From Nocardia rhamnosiphila NBRC 108938 (lineage in GTDB: Bacteria > Actinomycetota > Actinomycetes > Mycobacteriales > Mycobacteriaceae): a stretch of DNA of 64,000 bases. Both the position numbers and the translations under genes were made by a program. The stretch lies in assembly GCF_000720425.1 (NCBI RefSeq), contig NZ_JOAJ01000009.1:496001-560000 (forward strand), in the 5' to 3' direction. The notes beneath the pieces are model-generated. The model was not told the DNA's origin, searched no databases, and saw only the letters and a program-made list of their open reading frames with translations. Of the stretch, positions 9,465 to 17,441 are shown piece after piece (the first letter of the stretch is position 1; every line of letters starts with the position of its first letter).

Positions 9465-10838
9465 TCAGTTCGCCGATACGCCCGGTGCCGGAGCGTTCCG
9501 CATGACCGCGAAGACCTCCCCGAGTTCGGGCACCGACCGCTCCAGTTCGTCGCCGAAATCGCATTCGCATTCCAGCTGGCTCAAGGTGCCGACCATGGTG
9601 AGCGCGGCCCGCGCGAACGGAGTGCAATCCGGGGGCAGGGTGAGTTCACGCATCACATTCGTCAACCGCAGCGCGGTGGTACGCAGCACCTGCTTGCGCA
9701 ACCACGGTGTGGTGATACGGAACCGCGGGTGCCGCACCGGCTCCGCGCAGGCCGACAGGGCCGCGTCGAGCGCCACCGCGTCGAAAGCACGGCCGGGCAG
9801 CGCGAACCCGTGCGCCCGCACCGCCGTCTCCACCGCCGCCGGGCCGCCGTTGAAGATCGCGTCGCACATCTCGACCACCAGCCGGGTGAAACCCGGATGC
9901 GGCCACGGCGCGCACGCACCGAAATCCACCACCCCCAGGCGGCCGTCGGCGAGCAGCCGCAGATTGCCCGGATGCGGGTCGCAGTACAGCAGCCCGTGCT
10001 GCTCCCATCCGGTCAGCACGAACCGCATCATCAGCTCGCCGACCCGGTCCCGCTGCGCCCGGCTCCCGGACTCGATGAGCCGGATGGCCGGAATCCCGTC
10101 GAGCCATTCCGAGACGAGCACATCGCCGCGCTGATCCAGCACCTCGGGCACCCGGAATTCGGCACTGTCGGTATACACCCGCGCGAACGCCCGCTGATTA
10201 TCGGCCTCGGCCGCGTAATCCAGTTCCGCCCGCACACTCTCGCAGAGTGCCTCGGTCACCGATTTCACATCCGCGCCCGGCAGGAACACCGACGCCAATG
10301 TCGAGATCCGCCGCAGCTGCACCAGATCCGACTCCACCGCCGCCCGGGCGCCGGGATACATGACCTTCACCGCGACCGCGCGCCCGTCGTGCCAGACCCC
10401 CCGATGCACCTGGCCGATCGACGCGGCGGCCGCCCGCCGATCGTCGAACTCGCGAAACAGCTCCCGCCAATCCGGCCCCAGATGCTCGGCCAGCACGGCG
10501 TGCACGGTGGCGGGCAGCATCACCGGCGCCGAATCCTGCAACCTGGCCAGCGCGATCTGGTACGGGGCAGCTATATCGCGAGGCAGTGCCAGCTGGTAGA
10601 TCGCCAGCAGCTGGCCGAGTTTGGCCGCGCAGCCCTTCAGTTCACCCAGCACCGCGAACATGTGCTCGGCGGTCCGGGACTGGATATCCCGATTCACCTC
10701 CTGCGCCGGGCGGCCGAGCGCCCGGCGGCCCGCGCCCGCCGCCTGCCGGCCCGCGAACGCGACCGGTAGTGCTACGAGCTTGGCGCTGCGCAGCGCCCGG
10801 CGCACCGGCGGCGCGCCAGGATCACGTCGACTGCTCAT
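9465..10838 (-). CDS. ABC1/UbiB (AarF)-family atypical kinase-like ATPase
   Basis: A 457-residue protein of the ABC1 family. The diagnostic KxGQ motif appears as CAAKLGQLLAIYQ near residue 73. The Ala-rich loop is AAASIGQVHRG, the nucleotide-binding Lys is in AVAVKVMYPG, and ExD-type residues are in ELDYAAEADNQ. The catalytic and metal sites are LLYCDPHPGNLRL and LGVVDFGACAP. Family members support ubiquinone or isoprenoid-lipid metabolism as ATPases rather than protein kinases. Actinobacteria use menaquinone, so the substrate here is unknown. It is transcribed divergently from the GntR regulator gene across 99 bases, so the two could share a control region. Confidence 0.87.
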   Translation of the reverse strand: MSSRRDPGAPPVRRALRSAKLVALPVAFAGRQAAGAGRRALGRPAQEVNRDIQSRTAEHMFAVLGELKGCAAKLGQLLAIYQLALPRDIAAPYQIALARLQDSAPVMLPATVHAVLAEHLGPDWRELFREFDDRRAAAASIGQVHRGVWHDGRAVAVKVMYPGARAAVESDLVQLRRISTLASVFLPGADVKSVTEALCESVRAELDYAAEADNQRAFARVYTDSAEFRVPEVLDQRGDVLVSEWLDGIPAIRLIESGSRAQRDRVGELMMRFVLTGWEQHGLLYCDPHPGNLRLLADGRLGVVDFGACAPWPHPGFTRLVVEMCDAIFNGGPAAVETAVRAHGFALPGRAFDAVALDAALSACAEPVRHPRFRITTPWLRKQVLRTTALRLTNVMRELTLPPDCTPFARAALTMVGTLSQLECECDFGDELERSVPELGEVFAVMRNAPAPGVSAN

Positions 10839-10937
10839 ACCTCATCCCCAGAAGCGATTCGCCAGTTCTCCTGTGCAGTCTGGCATATTTGCGCATAGAC
10901 TGTCTGGGACGTATCAGCTGCCGAGAAAGGTGCCTCC

Positions 10938-11729
10938 ATGGGATCCCGCACGGTGGTCGCCGACGTCGCAGACGAACTGGCACGTCGGGTCGCCGCAGGG
11001 GAATATCAGCCGGGCGAGCTGATGCCCTCGGTCCGGCAGGTCGCCGAGGAATTCGAGATGAACCGGGCCACCGCCCAGCTCACCCTCGGCAGGCTGGAGT
11101 CCTACGGATTCGTCGAGGCACGGCGCGGTAAGGGTTTCACCATCCGTGAGGTCCGCGCGGCCGGCGGCCTGGACGTCTACCGGCACCTCTTCCGGTTCTC
11201 CATCCCGATGCCCGAGGTCGCGATCGAGATGTTCCGCGATATCGTCGAGGTCGAGCGCGGCATCGTGATGGACGCACTGCTCTCCTACACCGGTCTCGCC
11301 CACGGTGTCGCCGCCGCGGCCGGGGTCGACCTCGCCGAACTGAAAGCCGAGATCGACACCCTGGAAACGCTGGCGCGGCTGGACGTTCCCGACTATCGGC
11401 GAATTCTCGCCATCGAGATCGGGGTGGTCCGCAAACTGCTCGTAGCCCTCGAATCGAGTATGCAGCGAGCCATTCTGAACTCCATCGGCGAAATGGTGCT
11501 CGAAGTCCCGGAGGCCGTCGACGCCTACTTCGCCGGTGCCGCCGATCTGCACGTCCTGGTGTGGCGGGCACTGATCGCGGTCTGGGAATCGGAATCCGGA
11601 CCCACCCCGGCCCAGCTGGCACTGTTCGAGGACCTGTTCGGGATGTACCACAACAAGGTCATCGCCCGGTTCGAGGAATTGCTCGGCGCCGAGGACGAAG
11701 CCGAAGAAATCCACGCGGCCACCGCCTGA
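10938..11729 (+). CDS. GntR-family (FadR-like) transcription regulator
   Basis: A 263-residue regulator. The N-terminal winged helix-turn-helix spans about residues 5-75, with ADELARRVAAGEYQPGELMPSVRQVAEEFEMNRATAQ and GRLESYGFVEARRGKGF. The all-helical C-terminal half resembles the FCD effector domain seen in FadR-type members, which bind acyl-CoA or organic acids. The His ligands usual in metal-binding FCD domains are not obvious. GAGAAAGG precedes the ATG. The divergent ABC1 kinase gene is the obvious candidate target, together with its own promoter, but no clear operator palindrome was found. A very strong hairpin region follows the stop. Confidence 0.85.
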   Translation: MGSRTVVADVADELARRVAAGEYQPGELMPSVRQVAEEFEMNRATAQLTLGRLESYGFVEARRGKGFTIREVRAAGGLDVYRHLFRFSIPMPEVAIEMFRDIVEVERGIVMDALLSYTGLAHGVAAAAGVDLAELKAEIDTLETLARLDVPDYRRILAIEIGVVRKLLVALESSMQRAILNSIGEMVLEVPEAVDAYFAGAADLHVLVWRALIAVWESESGPTPAQLALFEDLFGMYHNKVIARFEELLGAEDEAEEIHAATA

Positions 11730-12057
11730 GCGAGGTTGCGAGACCACCGGAAGACGAATCCGGCCGCGACTTCCTGACCCGCGTAAGTCCACATGCCGCT
11801 CACCGACCGGCAAGGCGGTGCTGTGGGCTCACCGGCAAGGGCGGGTTGTGAGCTTGCTCGTGAAGGTGGGGATGTCGGCTTGCTCGTAAAGGTGCTGTGT
11901 TTTTGGCGCGCTGGCGCGCGCGGGGTTGAGGCCCCCTTGGTCTCGCCGTTTCGGCCTCGAGACTCGAGCTTCGCTCATGCGCTTTCGAGGCCGAAACGGC
12001 GAGACGGGCCTCAACCCGTGTGTGGCGTCGACCCCGCGACGCCACACACGTGCCCGA
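11730..12057. repeat. Convergent spacer with large inverted repeat and terminator
   Basis: A 328-base spacer. A nested inverted repeat spans 11924-12016: outer arms of about 12 bases (GGGTTGAGGCCC and GGGCCTCAACCC) enclose perfect 21-base arms (11940-11960 and 11984-12004), with a loop containing ACTCGAG. A second, perfect 14-bp stem with a six-base loop lies at 12017-12050 and is the likely terminator for both convergent genes. To the left, GCTTGCTCGT-AAGGTG occurs twice near 11851 and 11878. The inverted-repeat core recurs at 51.5 kb. Confidence 0.65.
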
Positions 12058-13185
12058 TTACACCGAATCGTTGAGCTTGTTCAGCCGTTCGCAGGCCGTG
12101 ACGTACTCCTCGACCAGGCGGTTCATCACGTCGGCCGAGCGTTCCGTCTTGTTCATCATGCCGACCACCTGGCCGACCGGGTTGAAGTTCACGTCCTTGG
12201 CGGCTTCCGGGTAGCGGTGGCCGCGCTTCACGCCGTCCAGGGCCACCATCATCTGCAGCGGCATGGGCAGCGGGTCGGGGGTGTCGGCGGACTCCCAGGC
12301 GTCGGTCCAGTCGTTGCGCAGCATACGGGCCGGTTTGCCGGTCCAGGCGCGGGAGCGGATGGTGTCGTGGCTGGTGGCGTCGATGTAGGTCTTCATCTGG
12401 GCGGGGGGCACATTGGCCTCTTCCACGGTCAGCCAGATGGAGCCGGTCCACGCGCCCGCGGCGCCCATCGCCATCGCGGCGGCGACCTGGCGGCCGTCGC
12501 CGATTCCGCCGGCCGCGAGTACCGGCAGATCACCCACGGCGTCGATGACCTGCGGCCACAGCACCAGCGAGGAGACCTCGCCGCAGTGGCCGCCGCCCTC
12601 GGTGCCCTGGCAGACCACGAAGTCCAGGCCGGCGTCCTTGTGGTTCAGCGCGTGTTTCACCGAACCGCACAGCGCGCCGATCAGCCGACCGGATTCCTGG
12701 ATCTGGGAGACGAACTCCGGCGGCGGGGTGCCGAGCGCGTTGGCGACCAGCTTCGCTTTCGGATGCCGCAGGATCACCTCGACCTGCGGCGCGGCGGTGG
12801 TGGCGGTCCAGCCGAGCAACTGCGGGTGGACCTCTTCTTCGGGGAGCTTCGGCACGCCGTGGTCGGCGAGGATCTTTTCGGCGAAGTCGCGATGCCCCTG
12901 GGGGACGTGTTTGGCGAGTTCGGCCTCGAGCTGTTCGGGGGACAGGCCGTCGATGCCCTTGCCCTCGTATTTGGACGGGATGACGAGGTCGACGCCGTAG
13001 GGGTTGTCGCCCACGTGTTCATCCAGCCAGGCCAGTTCGACCTCGAGCTGTTCGGCGGTGAACCCGACCGCGCCGAGTACGCCGAGACCGCCGGCGTTGC
13101 TGACCGCGGCCGCCACATCGCGGCAGTGGGTGAAGGCGAAGATGGGGAACTCGATCCCCAGCCGGTCGCAGATATCGGTACGCAT
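12058..13185 (-). CDS. Nitronate monooxygenase-like FMN oxidoreductase (Rv1533 type)
   Basis: A 375-residue TIM-barrel flavoprotein of the 2-nitropropane dioxygenase superfamily. It has the same length as M. tuberculosis Rv1533 and, from memory, the same landmarks: ICDxLGIEFPIFAFTHCRDV at the N-terminus, NAGGLGVLGAVGFT, YGVDLVIPSKYEG, QGTEGGGHCGEVSSLVLWPQV, AAGGIGDGRQVAAAMAMGAAGAWTGS and RSRAWTGKPARMLRNDWT. The GGGHCGE segment should bind the FMN phosphate. It likely oxidises a nitronate or reduces an electron acceptor; the natural substrate is unknown. It is distinct from the PA1024-type protein at 2311-3288. A TnnAACnnGTTnnA palindrome lies about 150 bases upstream. Confidence 0.85.
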   Translation of the reverse strand: MRTDICDRLGIEFPIFAFTHCRDVAAAVSNAGGLGVLGAVGFTAEQLEVELAWLDEHVGDNPYGVDLVIPSKYEGKGIDGLSPEQLEAELAKHVPQGHRDFAEKILADHGVPKLPEEEVHPQLLGWTATTAAPQVEVILRHPKAKLVANALGTPPPEFVSQIQESGRLIGALCGSVKHALNHKDAGLDFVVCQGTEGGGHCGEVSSLVLWPQVIDAVGDLPVLAAGGIGDGRQVAAAMAMGAAGAWTGSIWLTVEEANVPPAQMKTYIDATSHDTIRSRAWTGKPARMLRNDWTDAWESADTPDPLPMPLQMMVALDGVKRGHRYPEAAKDVNFNPVGQVVGMMNKTERSADVMNRLVEEYVTACERLNKLNDSV

Positions 13186-13335
13186 GGCGGTGCTGTCTCC
13201 CTATGCCTGGAACGAGTTACATAATTGCCGCGCGGCGGCTGATCCGGCCGCTGTCACCCGCGCGGCCCGAATACGGCGAACACCTCCGATAACGGTGGTC
13301 GGCGCAGTGGAACGCGACGGGTGTCATACCTTGAA

Positions 13336-13349
13336 TGTAACACGTTCTA
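13336..13349. promoter_or_regulatory. TnnAACnnGTTnnA palindrome (KstR-type operator)
   Basis: TGTAACACGTTCTA fits the 14-base palindrome reported for mycobacterial KstR and close TetR relatives. It lies 151 bases upstream of the nitronate monooxygenase start and 18 bases past the GT87 stop. It most likely controls the monooxygenase gene. Which regulator binds is unknown, since no TetR gene is adjacent. Confidence 0.5.
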
Positions 13350-13366
13350 GTTTTATTGGAACCGGT

Positions 13367-14767
13367 TCAGCCACGTGCCCTCGGCCCGGCCGCCCGCACC
13401 GGCGTCGCCTCTTCCGGATCCGCCGCGGCGTGTACCCGTGGTGCCCGCACCGGCACCCTCAGGAACACCCAGAACAACACCACCAGCAGGGTGGCCCGAC
13501 CCCAGACGCCGAACCGGACCACCGCCTCCATCAGCTCGACCGAATGCCCGGTCCCCATCGTGTAGAAGTAGCGGAAGACGCCCACCCCGATCGCTATATC
13601 GGCGACCAGATAGCTCCACACGACCGGCCACGGCACCGCCAGCAGCACGAGGAACGGGATCAGCCACAGGGTGTACTGCGGCGAATGCACCTTGTGGAAC
13701 AGCAGGAACCCGCACAGCATCGCCCCGCTGACGCCGAGCCACGGGTACACGCCGGAGTGGGTGTACCGCAGCCACCCCGCCCCCACGGCCACGGCGAACG
13801 ACACGATGATCAGCGTCGGTGAGGCGATCGACACGATCTCCGTGAACGCGGCGCTGCTCAGCGGGTCGGAGCCGAACAGCGGCCGCAGACCCCAGTACCA
13901 GATCGAATTGGTGGTGATATCGGCCTCGCGCTGTTGCTGGAACTCGATCGAGGCACGCCAGCCGTCGAAACCGGCCAGCGCGAACGGCAGATTGACCGCC
14001 ACCACCGTGCCGCATGCGGCGGCCGCGGTGCCCAGCGCACCGGCCACATCCGGCCTGGTGCGTTCTCCCGGGCCGGTGCGCCCCCGCTCCCCGCCGGTCA
14101 GCACGTACAGCAGCAGCGGGATCACGAAGATCGCCGGATAGATCTTGAAACAGAAGCCCAGGCCCAGCAGCATCGCCGCCACCGCCCCACGGCTGCGTAA
14201 CGGCCAACGGGTGGTGGCCATGACCGCGGCGGCCGTCACCGTCGTGCACACCACCGGAAGTTCCCAATTATGGAACGCGTACAGCACCAGCGGTGGTCCC
14301 GCGGCCCACAGCAGCGCGGCCCGCCCGGCCAAGCGGGCCAGCAGCCAGGCGGTGACCAGGGCGAACGGTGCCAGCAGCAGTGCCGAACGGAGCAGGAAGG
14401 CCGCGTCGTTGTGGGCCCCCAGCGCGCCGAGCCACATCAGCAGCCCGCTCAGCACCGGATATTCCACGGCGCCGCCGGTAAGGGTGCCGTCGGCGGTGAT
14501 GCCGCCGTGCACGTAGGGAAAAATATGCTGATCGATATCGCGGCCCAGCCAGAGGAACTGGATATCGGAATAACAGACCCGGGCGTCCTTGACGTAATCG
14601 AAAGCGGCACTGCGACCGTCGTCGCGGAAGGGGGCTCCGGCGCAGCGCGCCTTGTTGAGAAATGCCACCACGAGGGTCGCGCCGCACAACAGCACAACCG
14701 TGAGGACGGCGGTACCGCGGCCGACGCGATCGGCCCCGGGCACACGTACGGCCGGTCCGATCGACAT
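13367..14767 (-). CDS. GT87-family mannosyltransferase-like membrane protein
   Basis: A 466-residue integral membrane protein with about ten hydrophobic segments. It belongs to the glycosyltransferase 87 family (GT-C fold), whose actinobacterial members transfer mannose from polyprenyl-phosphomannose to cell-envelope lipoglycans. Visible family features are a periplasmic loop after the first helix with CYSDIQFLW, the VEYPVLSGLLMW motif, LGLGFCFKIYPAIFVIPLL, and KVHSPQYTLWLIPF near the C-terminus. It is a shorter paralogue of the protein at 42017-43858, which sits next to ponA1. It lies divergently beside rpsF. Acceptor and linkage cannot be read. Confidence 0.8.
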   Translation of the reverse strand: MSIGPAVRVPGADRVGRGTAVLTVVLLCGATLVVAFLNKARCAGAPFRDDGRSAAFDYVKDARVCYSDIQFLWLGRDIDQHIFPYVHGGITADGTLTGGAVEYPVLSGLLMWLGALGAHNDAAFLLRSALLLAPFALVTAWLLARLAGRAALLWAAGPPLVLYAFHNWELPVVCTTVTAAAVMATTRWPLRSRGAVAAMLLGLGFCFKIYPAIFVIPLLLYVLTGGERGRTGPGERTRPDVAGALGTAAAACGTVVAVNLPFALAGFDGWRASIEFQQQREADITTNSIWYWGLRPLFGSDPLSSAAFTEIVSIASPTLIIVSFAVAVGAGWLRYTHSGVYPWLGVSGAMLCGFLLFHKVHSPQYTLWLIPFLVLLAVPWPVVWSYLVADIAIGVGVFRYFYTMGTGHSVELMEAVVRFGVWGRATLLVVLFWVFLRVPVRAPRVHAAADPEEATPVRAAGPRARG

Positions 14768-14975
14768 ACCGACACACTAGTGGGCTCCGCCACGTGCCGC
14801 CGCGCGATCGTATCGGCACCGGTCGCCGGTTGTGCCCGTGTCCGGCCAGGTCGGAAGATGTACGAGAAATATTCGAAATCGACCTCGATCCGAGTGCGGA
14901 ATTCCATTTCGCGACTGCGGCGGCAAGGTCGTCATAGTGCCGAAGATCGATTTCGTTTCCAGCGGTCCGCTCGGG

Positions 14976-15029
14976 TACTCTTGCCCGGTTGCTGACGCAA
15001 CGACCCTCCTGCCACGGACCGTCCGTGGC
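14976..15029 (+). promoter_or_regulatory. rpsF promoter element and leader hairpin
   Basis: A -10-like TACTCT lies at 14976-14981. A leader hairpin, GCCACGGA-CCG-TCCGTGGC, lies at 15011-15029, just before AGGAGG and the rpsF start. S6:S18 complexes are known to bind rpsF leader structures carrying an exposed CCG. The CCG loop here is suggestive, but the published motif places CCG in a bulge, so autoregulation is an inference. Confidence 0.4.
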
Positions 15030-15059
15030 CGACCCCAGACCACAGGAGGTGATTGGTTC

Positions 15060-15347
15060 GTGCGTCATTACGAAGTGATGGTCATCCTCGATCCGAGCAT
15101 GGACGAGCGTACTGTCGGACCGTCCCTGGAAACTATGCTCGGCGTAGTCCGTACCGAGGGCGGCAAAATCGACAAGGTCGATATCTGGGGCCGTAAGCGC
15201 CTCGCCTACGAGATTCGTAAACAGGCCGAAGGCATCTACGCGGTGGTCGATCTGACCGCGGAGCCCGCCACCGTGAACGAACTCGACCGCCAGCTGGGCC
15301 TCAACGAGCAGGTCCTGCGCACCAAGGTTCTGCGCAACGACAAGTAG
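15060..15347 (+). CDS. rpsF: 30S ribosomal protein S6
   Basis: A 95-residue protein with the S6 signature: [14 protein letters not shown] at the N-terminus, [24 protein letters not shown] in the middle, and [18 protein letters not shown] at the end. S6 binds S18 in the platform of the small subunit. The GTG at 15060 follows AGGAGG with good spacing and gives the usual family length. It is the first gene of the conserved rpsF-ssb-rpsR-rplI operon. Confidence 0.97.
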   Translation: MRHYEVMVILDPSMDERTVGPSLETMLGVVRTEGGKIDKVDIWGRKRLAYEIRKQAEGIYAVVDLTAEPATVNELDRQLGLNEQVLRTKVLRNDK

Positions 15348-15442
15348 TTCCGGCGCTACCGCCGTTTCGTCGGAGCCTGTCTCTAGGCTCTAGCGCAACA
15401 GGCGAGTGCACCCGGACTGCACACCGAGCAGGAGGAACCCCC

Positions 15443-15982
15443 ATGGCAGCTGGCGATACGGTAATCACGGTCATCGGAAATCTGACGGCCGATCCCGAGC
15501 TTCGATTCACGCCCGCGGGCGCGGCGGTGGCCAATTTCACCGTGGCCTCGACACCCCGCATTTTCGACCGTAATACCAACGAGTGGAAAGACGGCGAAGC
15601 GCTGTTCCTGCGCTGCAATATCTGGCGCGAGGCCGCGGAGAATGTCGCGGAGAGCCTCACCAGGGGATCCCGTGTGATCGTCAGCGGACGGCTCAAGCAG
15701 CGCTCCTTCGAAACCCGTGAGGGCGAGAAGCGCACGGTCGTCGAGCTCGAGGTCGACGAGGTCGGTCCGTCGCTGCGGTACGCCACGGCCAAGGTCAACA
15801 AGACCAGTCGCGGTGGCGGCGGCGGTGGATTCGGTTCCAATAGCGGCGGTGGTGGTAACTACAACGCCGGAAACGGTGGCGGTGGACGGTCCGAGCAGGG
15901 CGCTGCGGATGACCCATGGGGTAGCGCGCCCGCGGCCGGCTCCTTCGGGGGCGGGCGGACGGACGATGAACCGCCGTTCTGA
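15443..15982 (+). CDS. ssb: Single-stranded DNA-binding protein
   Basis: A 179-residue SSB. The OB fold covers about residues 1-115 with [40 protein letters not shown] and [17 protein letters not shown] Gly-rich linker ([15 protein letters not shown]) follows, then an acidic tip ending DDEPPF, which docks replication and repair partners. It coats single-stranded DNA at forks. Length and layout match mycobacterial SSB. A GAGGA ribosome binding site precedes the ATG. It lies between rpsF and rpsR as in most actinobacteria. Confidence 0.97.
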   Translation: MAAGDTVITVIGNLTADPELRFTPAGAAVANFTVASTPRIFDRNTNEWKDGEALFLRCNIWREAAENVAESLTRGSRVIVSGRLKQRSFETREGEKRTVVELEVDEVGPSLRYATAKVNKTSRGGGGGGFGSNSGGGGNYNAGNGGGGRSEQGAADDPWGSAPAAGSFGGGRTDDEPPF

Positions 15983-16037
15983 GACGGCCCGCATCGGCCC
16001 GCATCAGCGGGCCACCAAGAATACGGAGTGAACGAAA

Positions 16038-16289
16038 ATGGCCAAGGCACCGGCGCGCGAAAAGGTGCTCAAGAAGAAGGCTTGCGCTTTCTGCAAAGAG
16101 AGCAAGTCCGGCATCGTCGACATCAACTACAAAGATGTGCCGCTGCTGCGCAAGTACGTCAGTGAGCGTGGCAAGATCCGCGCTCGCCGGGTCACCGGCA
16201 ACTGCGTACAGCACCAGCGCGATATCGCTATCGCGGTGAAGAACTCGCGTGAGATGGCGCTGCTGCCCTACGTGTCGACGGCTCGCTGA
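16038..16289 (+). CDS. rpsR: 30S ribosomal protein S18
   Basis: An 83-residue protein with the S18 core [41 protein letters not shown]. It keeps a CAFC pair and a later Cys in GNCVQH, so it looks like the zinc-type (C+) form rather than the zinc-independent alternative form. S18 pairs with S6 in the small subunit. The gene starts 55 bases after ssb and ends 18 bases before rplI. Confidence 0.97.
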   Translation: MAKAPAREKVLKKKACAFCKESKSGIVDINYKDVPLLRKYVSERGKIRARRVTGNCVQHQRDIAIAVKNSREMALLPYVSTAR

Positions 16290-16307
16290 GAAAGGTCGGT
16301 CAAGCAT

Positions 16308-16763
16308 ATGAAGCTCATTCTGACTGCCGATGTGGACAACCTCGGCGCTCCCGGCGACACCGTCGAGGTCAAGGACGGCTACGGCCGTAACTACCTGCTG
16401 CCCCGTGGGCTGGCCATCGTCGCCAGCCGCGGTGCGCAGAAGCAGGTCGAGGGAATCCGCCGGGCCCAGGAGGCCCGCCGGGTGCGCGATCTCGGCCATG
16501 CCAACGAACTGAAGCAGGCCCTCGAGGGCCTCGAGGGTGTTTCGCTGTCGGTCAAGACCGCGGGCACCGGAAAACTCTTCGGTTCGGTCACCCAGTCCGA
16601 TGTCGCCGCCGCCATCAAGTCGGCGGGGGGCCCGGTACTGGACAAGCGCAGCATCGAACTGCCGAAGTCGCATATCAAGGCCACCGGTAAGCACCAGGTG
16701 ACCGTCCATCTGCACCCGGACGTCGCTGCGAAATTTGCTCTGGAGGTCGTGGCCGCCGGCTGA
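16308..16763 (+). CDS. rplI: 50S ribosomal protein L9
   Basis: A 151-residue protein with the L9 N-terminal RNA-binding domain ([36 protein letters not shown]), a long connecting helix, and the C-terminal domain with [10 protein letters not shown] and [23 protein letters not shown]9 projects from the L1 side of the large subunit. It is the last gene of the operon; a strong hairpin pair follows. Confidence 0.97.
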   Translation: MKLILTADVDNLGAPGDTVEVKDGYGRNYLLPRGLAIVASRGAQKQVEGIRRAQEARRVRDLGHANELKQALEGLEGVSLSVKTAGTGKLFGSVTQSDVAAAIKSAGGPVLDKRSIELPKSHIKATGKHQVTVHLHPDVAAKFALEVVAAG

Positions 16764-17441
16764 GTCGGCCCACGAATACATACCCCGAAACCGGGGATCA
16801 CGTCCGCTCGGCCATGGGTAGACGTGATCTCCGGTCGGTTGTGCTTTGCCATAGCAATCGCCGGTTAGCTAGACGGTTGCTGAAATTCTTGTGATGGCGG
16901 GCGCCTGCATATCCGCAGGCCGCGCCGCTTCGAGGTGGGGGTGTCTTATCCACAAGATGTGAGTCCTGTGGATCGATCACAAAACCAACCGGACGTAATG
17001 TGACGCAGCTCATATCTGTTCGCTTGTCTGTCAACTCAACACGCCCGGATGTTCAACATCTCCGACACGCCGATGCTTTGTTTATCCACACTGCGTGGTC
17101 GCGAAAAATCTAGATCTAGCTGGGCATTTTCCCGGGCTGACCTGCGTTTTCCCCAAGTTGTCCACAAGTTGTGCACAACCTGAGGTGAACTATCCCCAGG
17201 TTATCCACAGGTATGTGCACAGGCGTGGTTGGCATGTGGATAGAACCTCGCCTAGGTTCATCGCAGCACCATGTGCGACACCACGCCACCATGCGGGGGT
17301 TCGGTTCTCTCTGGGTGATAGCTGGTACGCCTGACCACTGGTCACCGGCGCTTCGGCATCTCGGCGAACTTGTCGGACCCGTGGGGTAGAACCGGTCGTC
17401 GAAGGGTGCGTCCGGTCAGAAGGAGAGGACGGTCGAGTCGG
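16764..17441. promoter_or_regulatory. rplI-dnaB spacer with a cluster of DnaA boxes
   Basis: A 678-base spacer without a gene. After the operon terminator it contains three perfect TTATCCACA boxes at 16946-16954, 17082-17090 and 17201-17209 (all plus strand). There is also TTGTCCACA at 17158-17166 and the palindromic TTGTGCACAA at 17169-17178. CTATCCACA on the minus strand lies at 17235-17243. Weaker 7/9 matches lie at 16967-16975 and 17190-17198. TTGTCCACA is the form preferred in mycobacterial and Streptomyces origins. Locally AT-richer patches occur, with the palindrome CTAGATCTAG at 17110-17119. This is a DnaA-binding cluster in front of dnaB. It is not the usual dnaA-dnaN oriC, since neither gene is here. 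Confidence 0.8.
16783..16834 (+). terminator. Terminator of the rpsF-rplI operon
   Basis: Twenty bases after rplI there is a short CCCCG-AAAC-CGGGG stem (16783-16796). A longer stem follows with perfect arms GATCACGTC (16796-16804) and GACGTGATC (16821-16829), flanked by CCGG on each side. Confidence 0.6.

Noticed and set aside
16764..17441. Chromosomal oriC
   Set aside because: DnaA boxes are present, but dnaA and dnaN are not in the window and no long AT-rich unwinding region is evident; described instead as a DnaA-box cluster.
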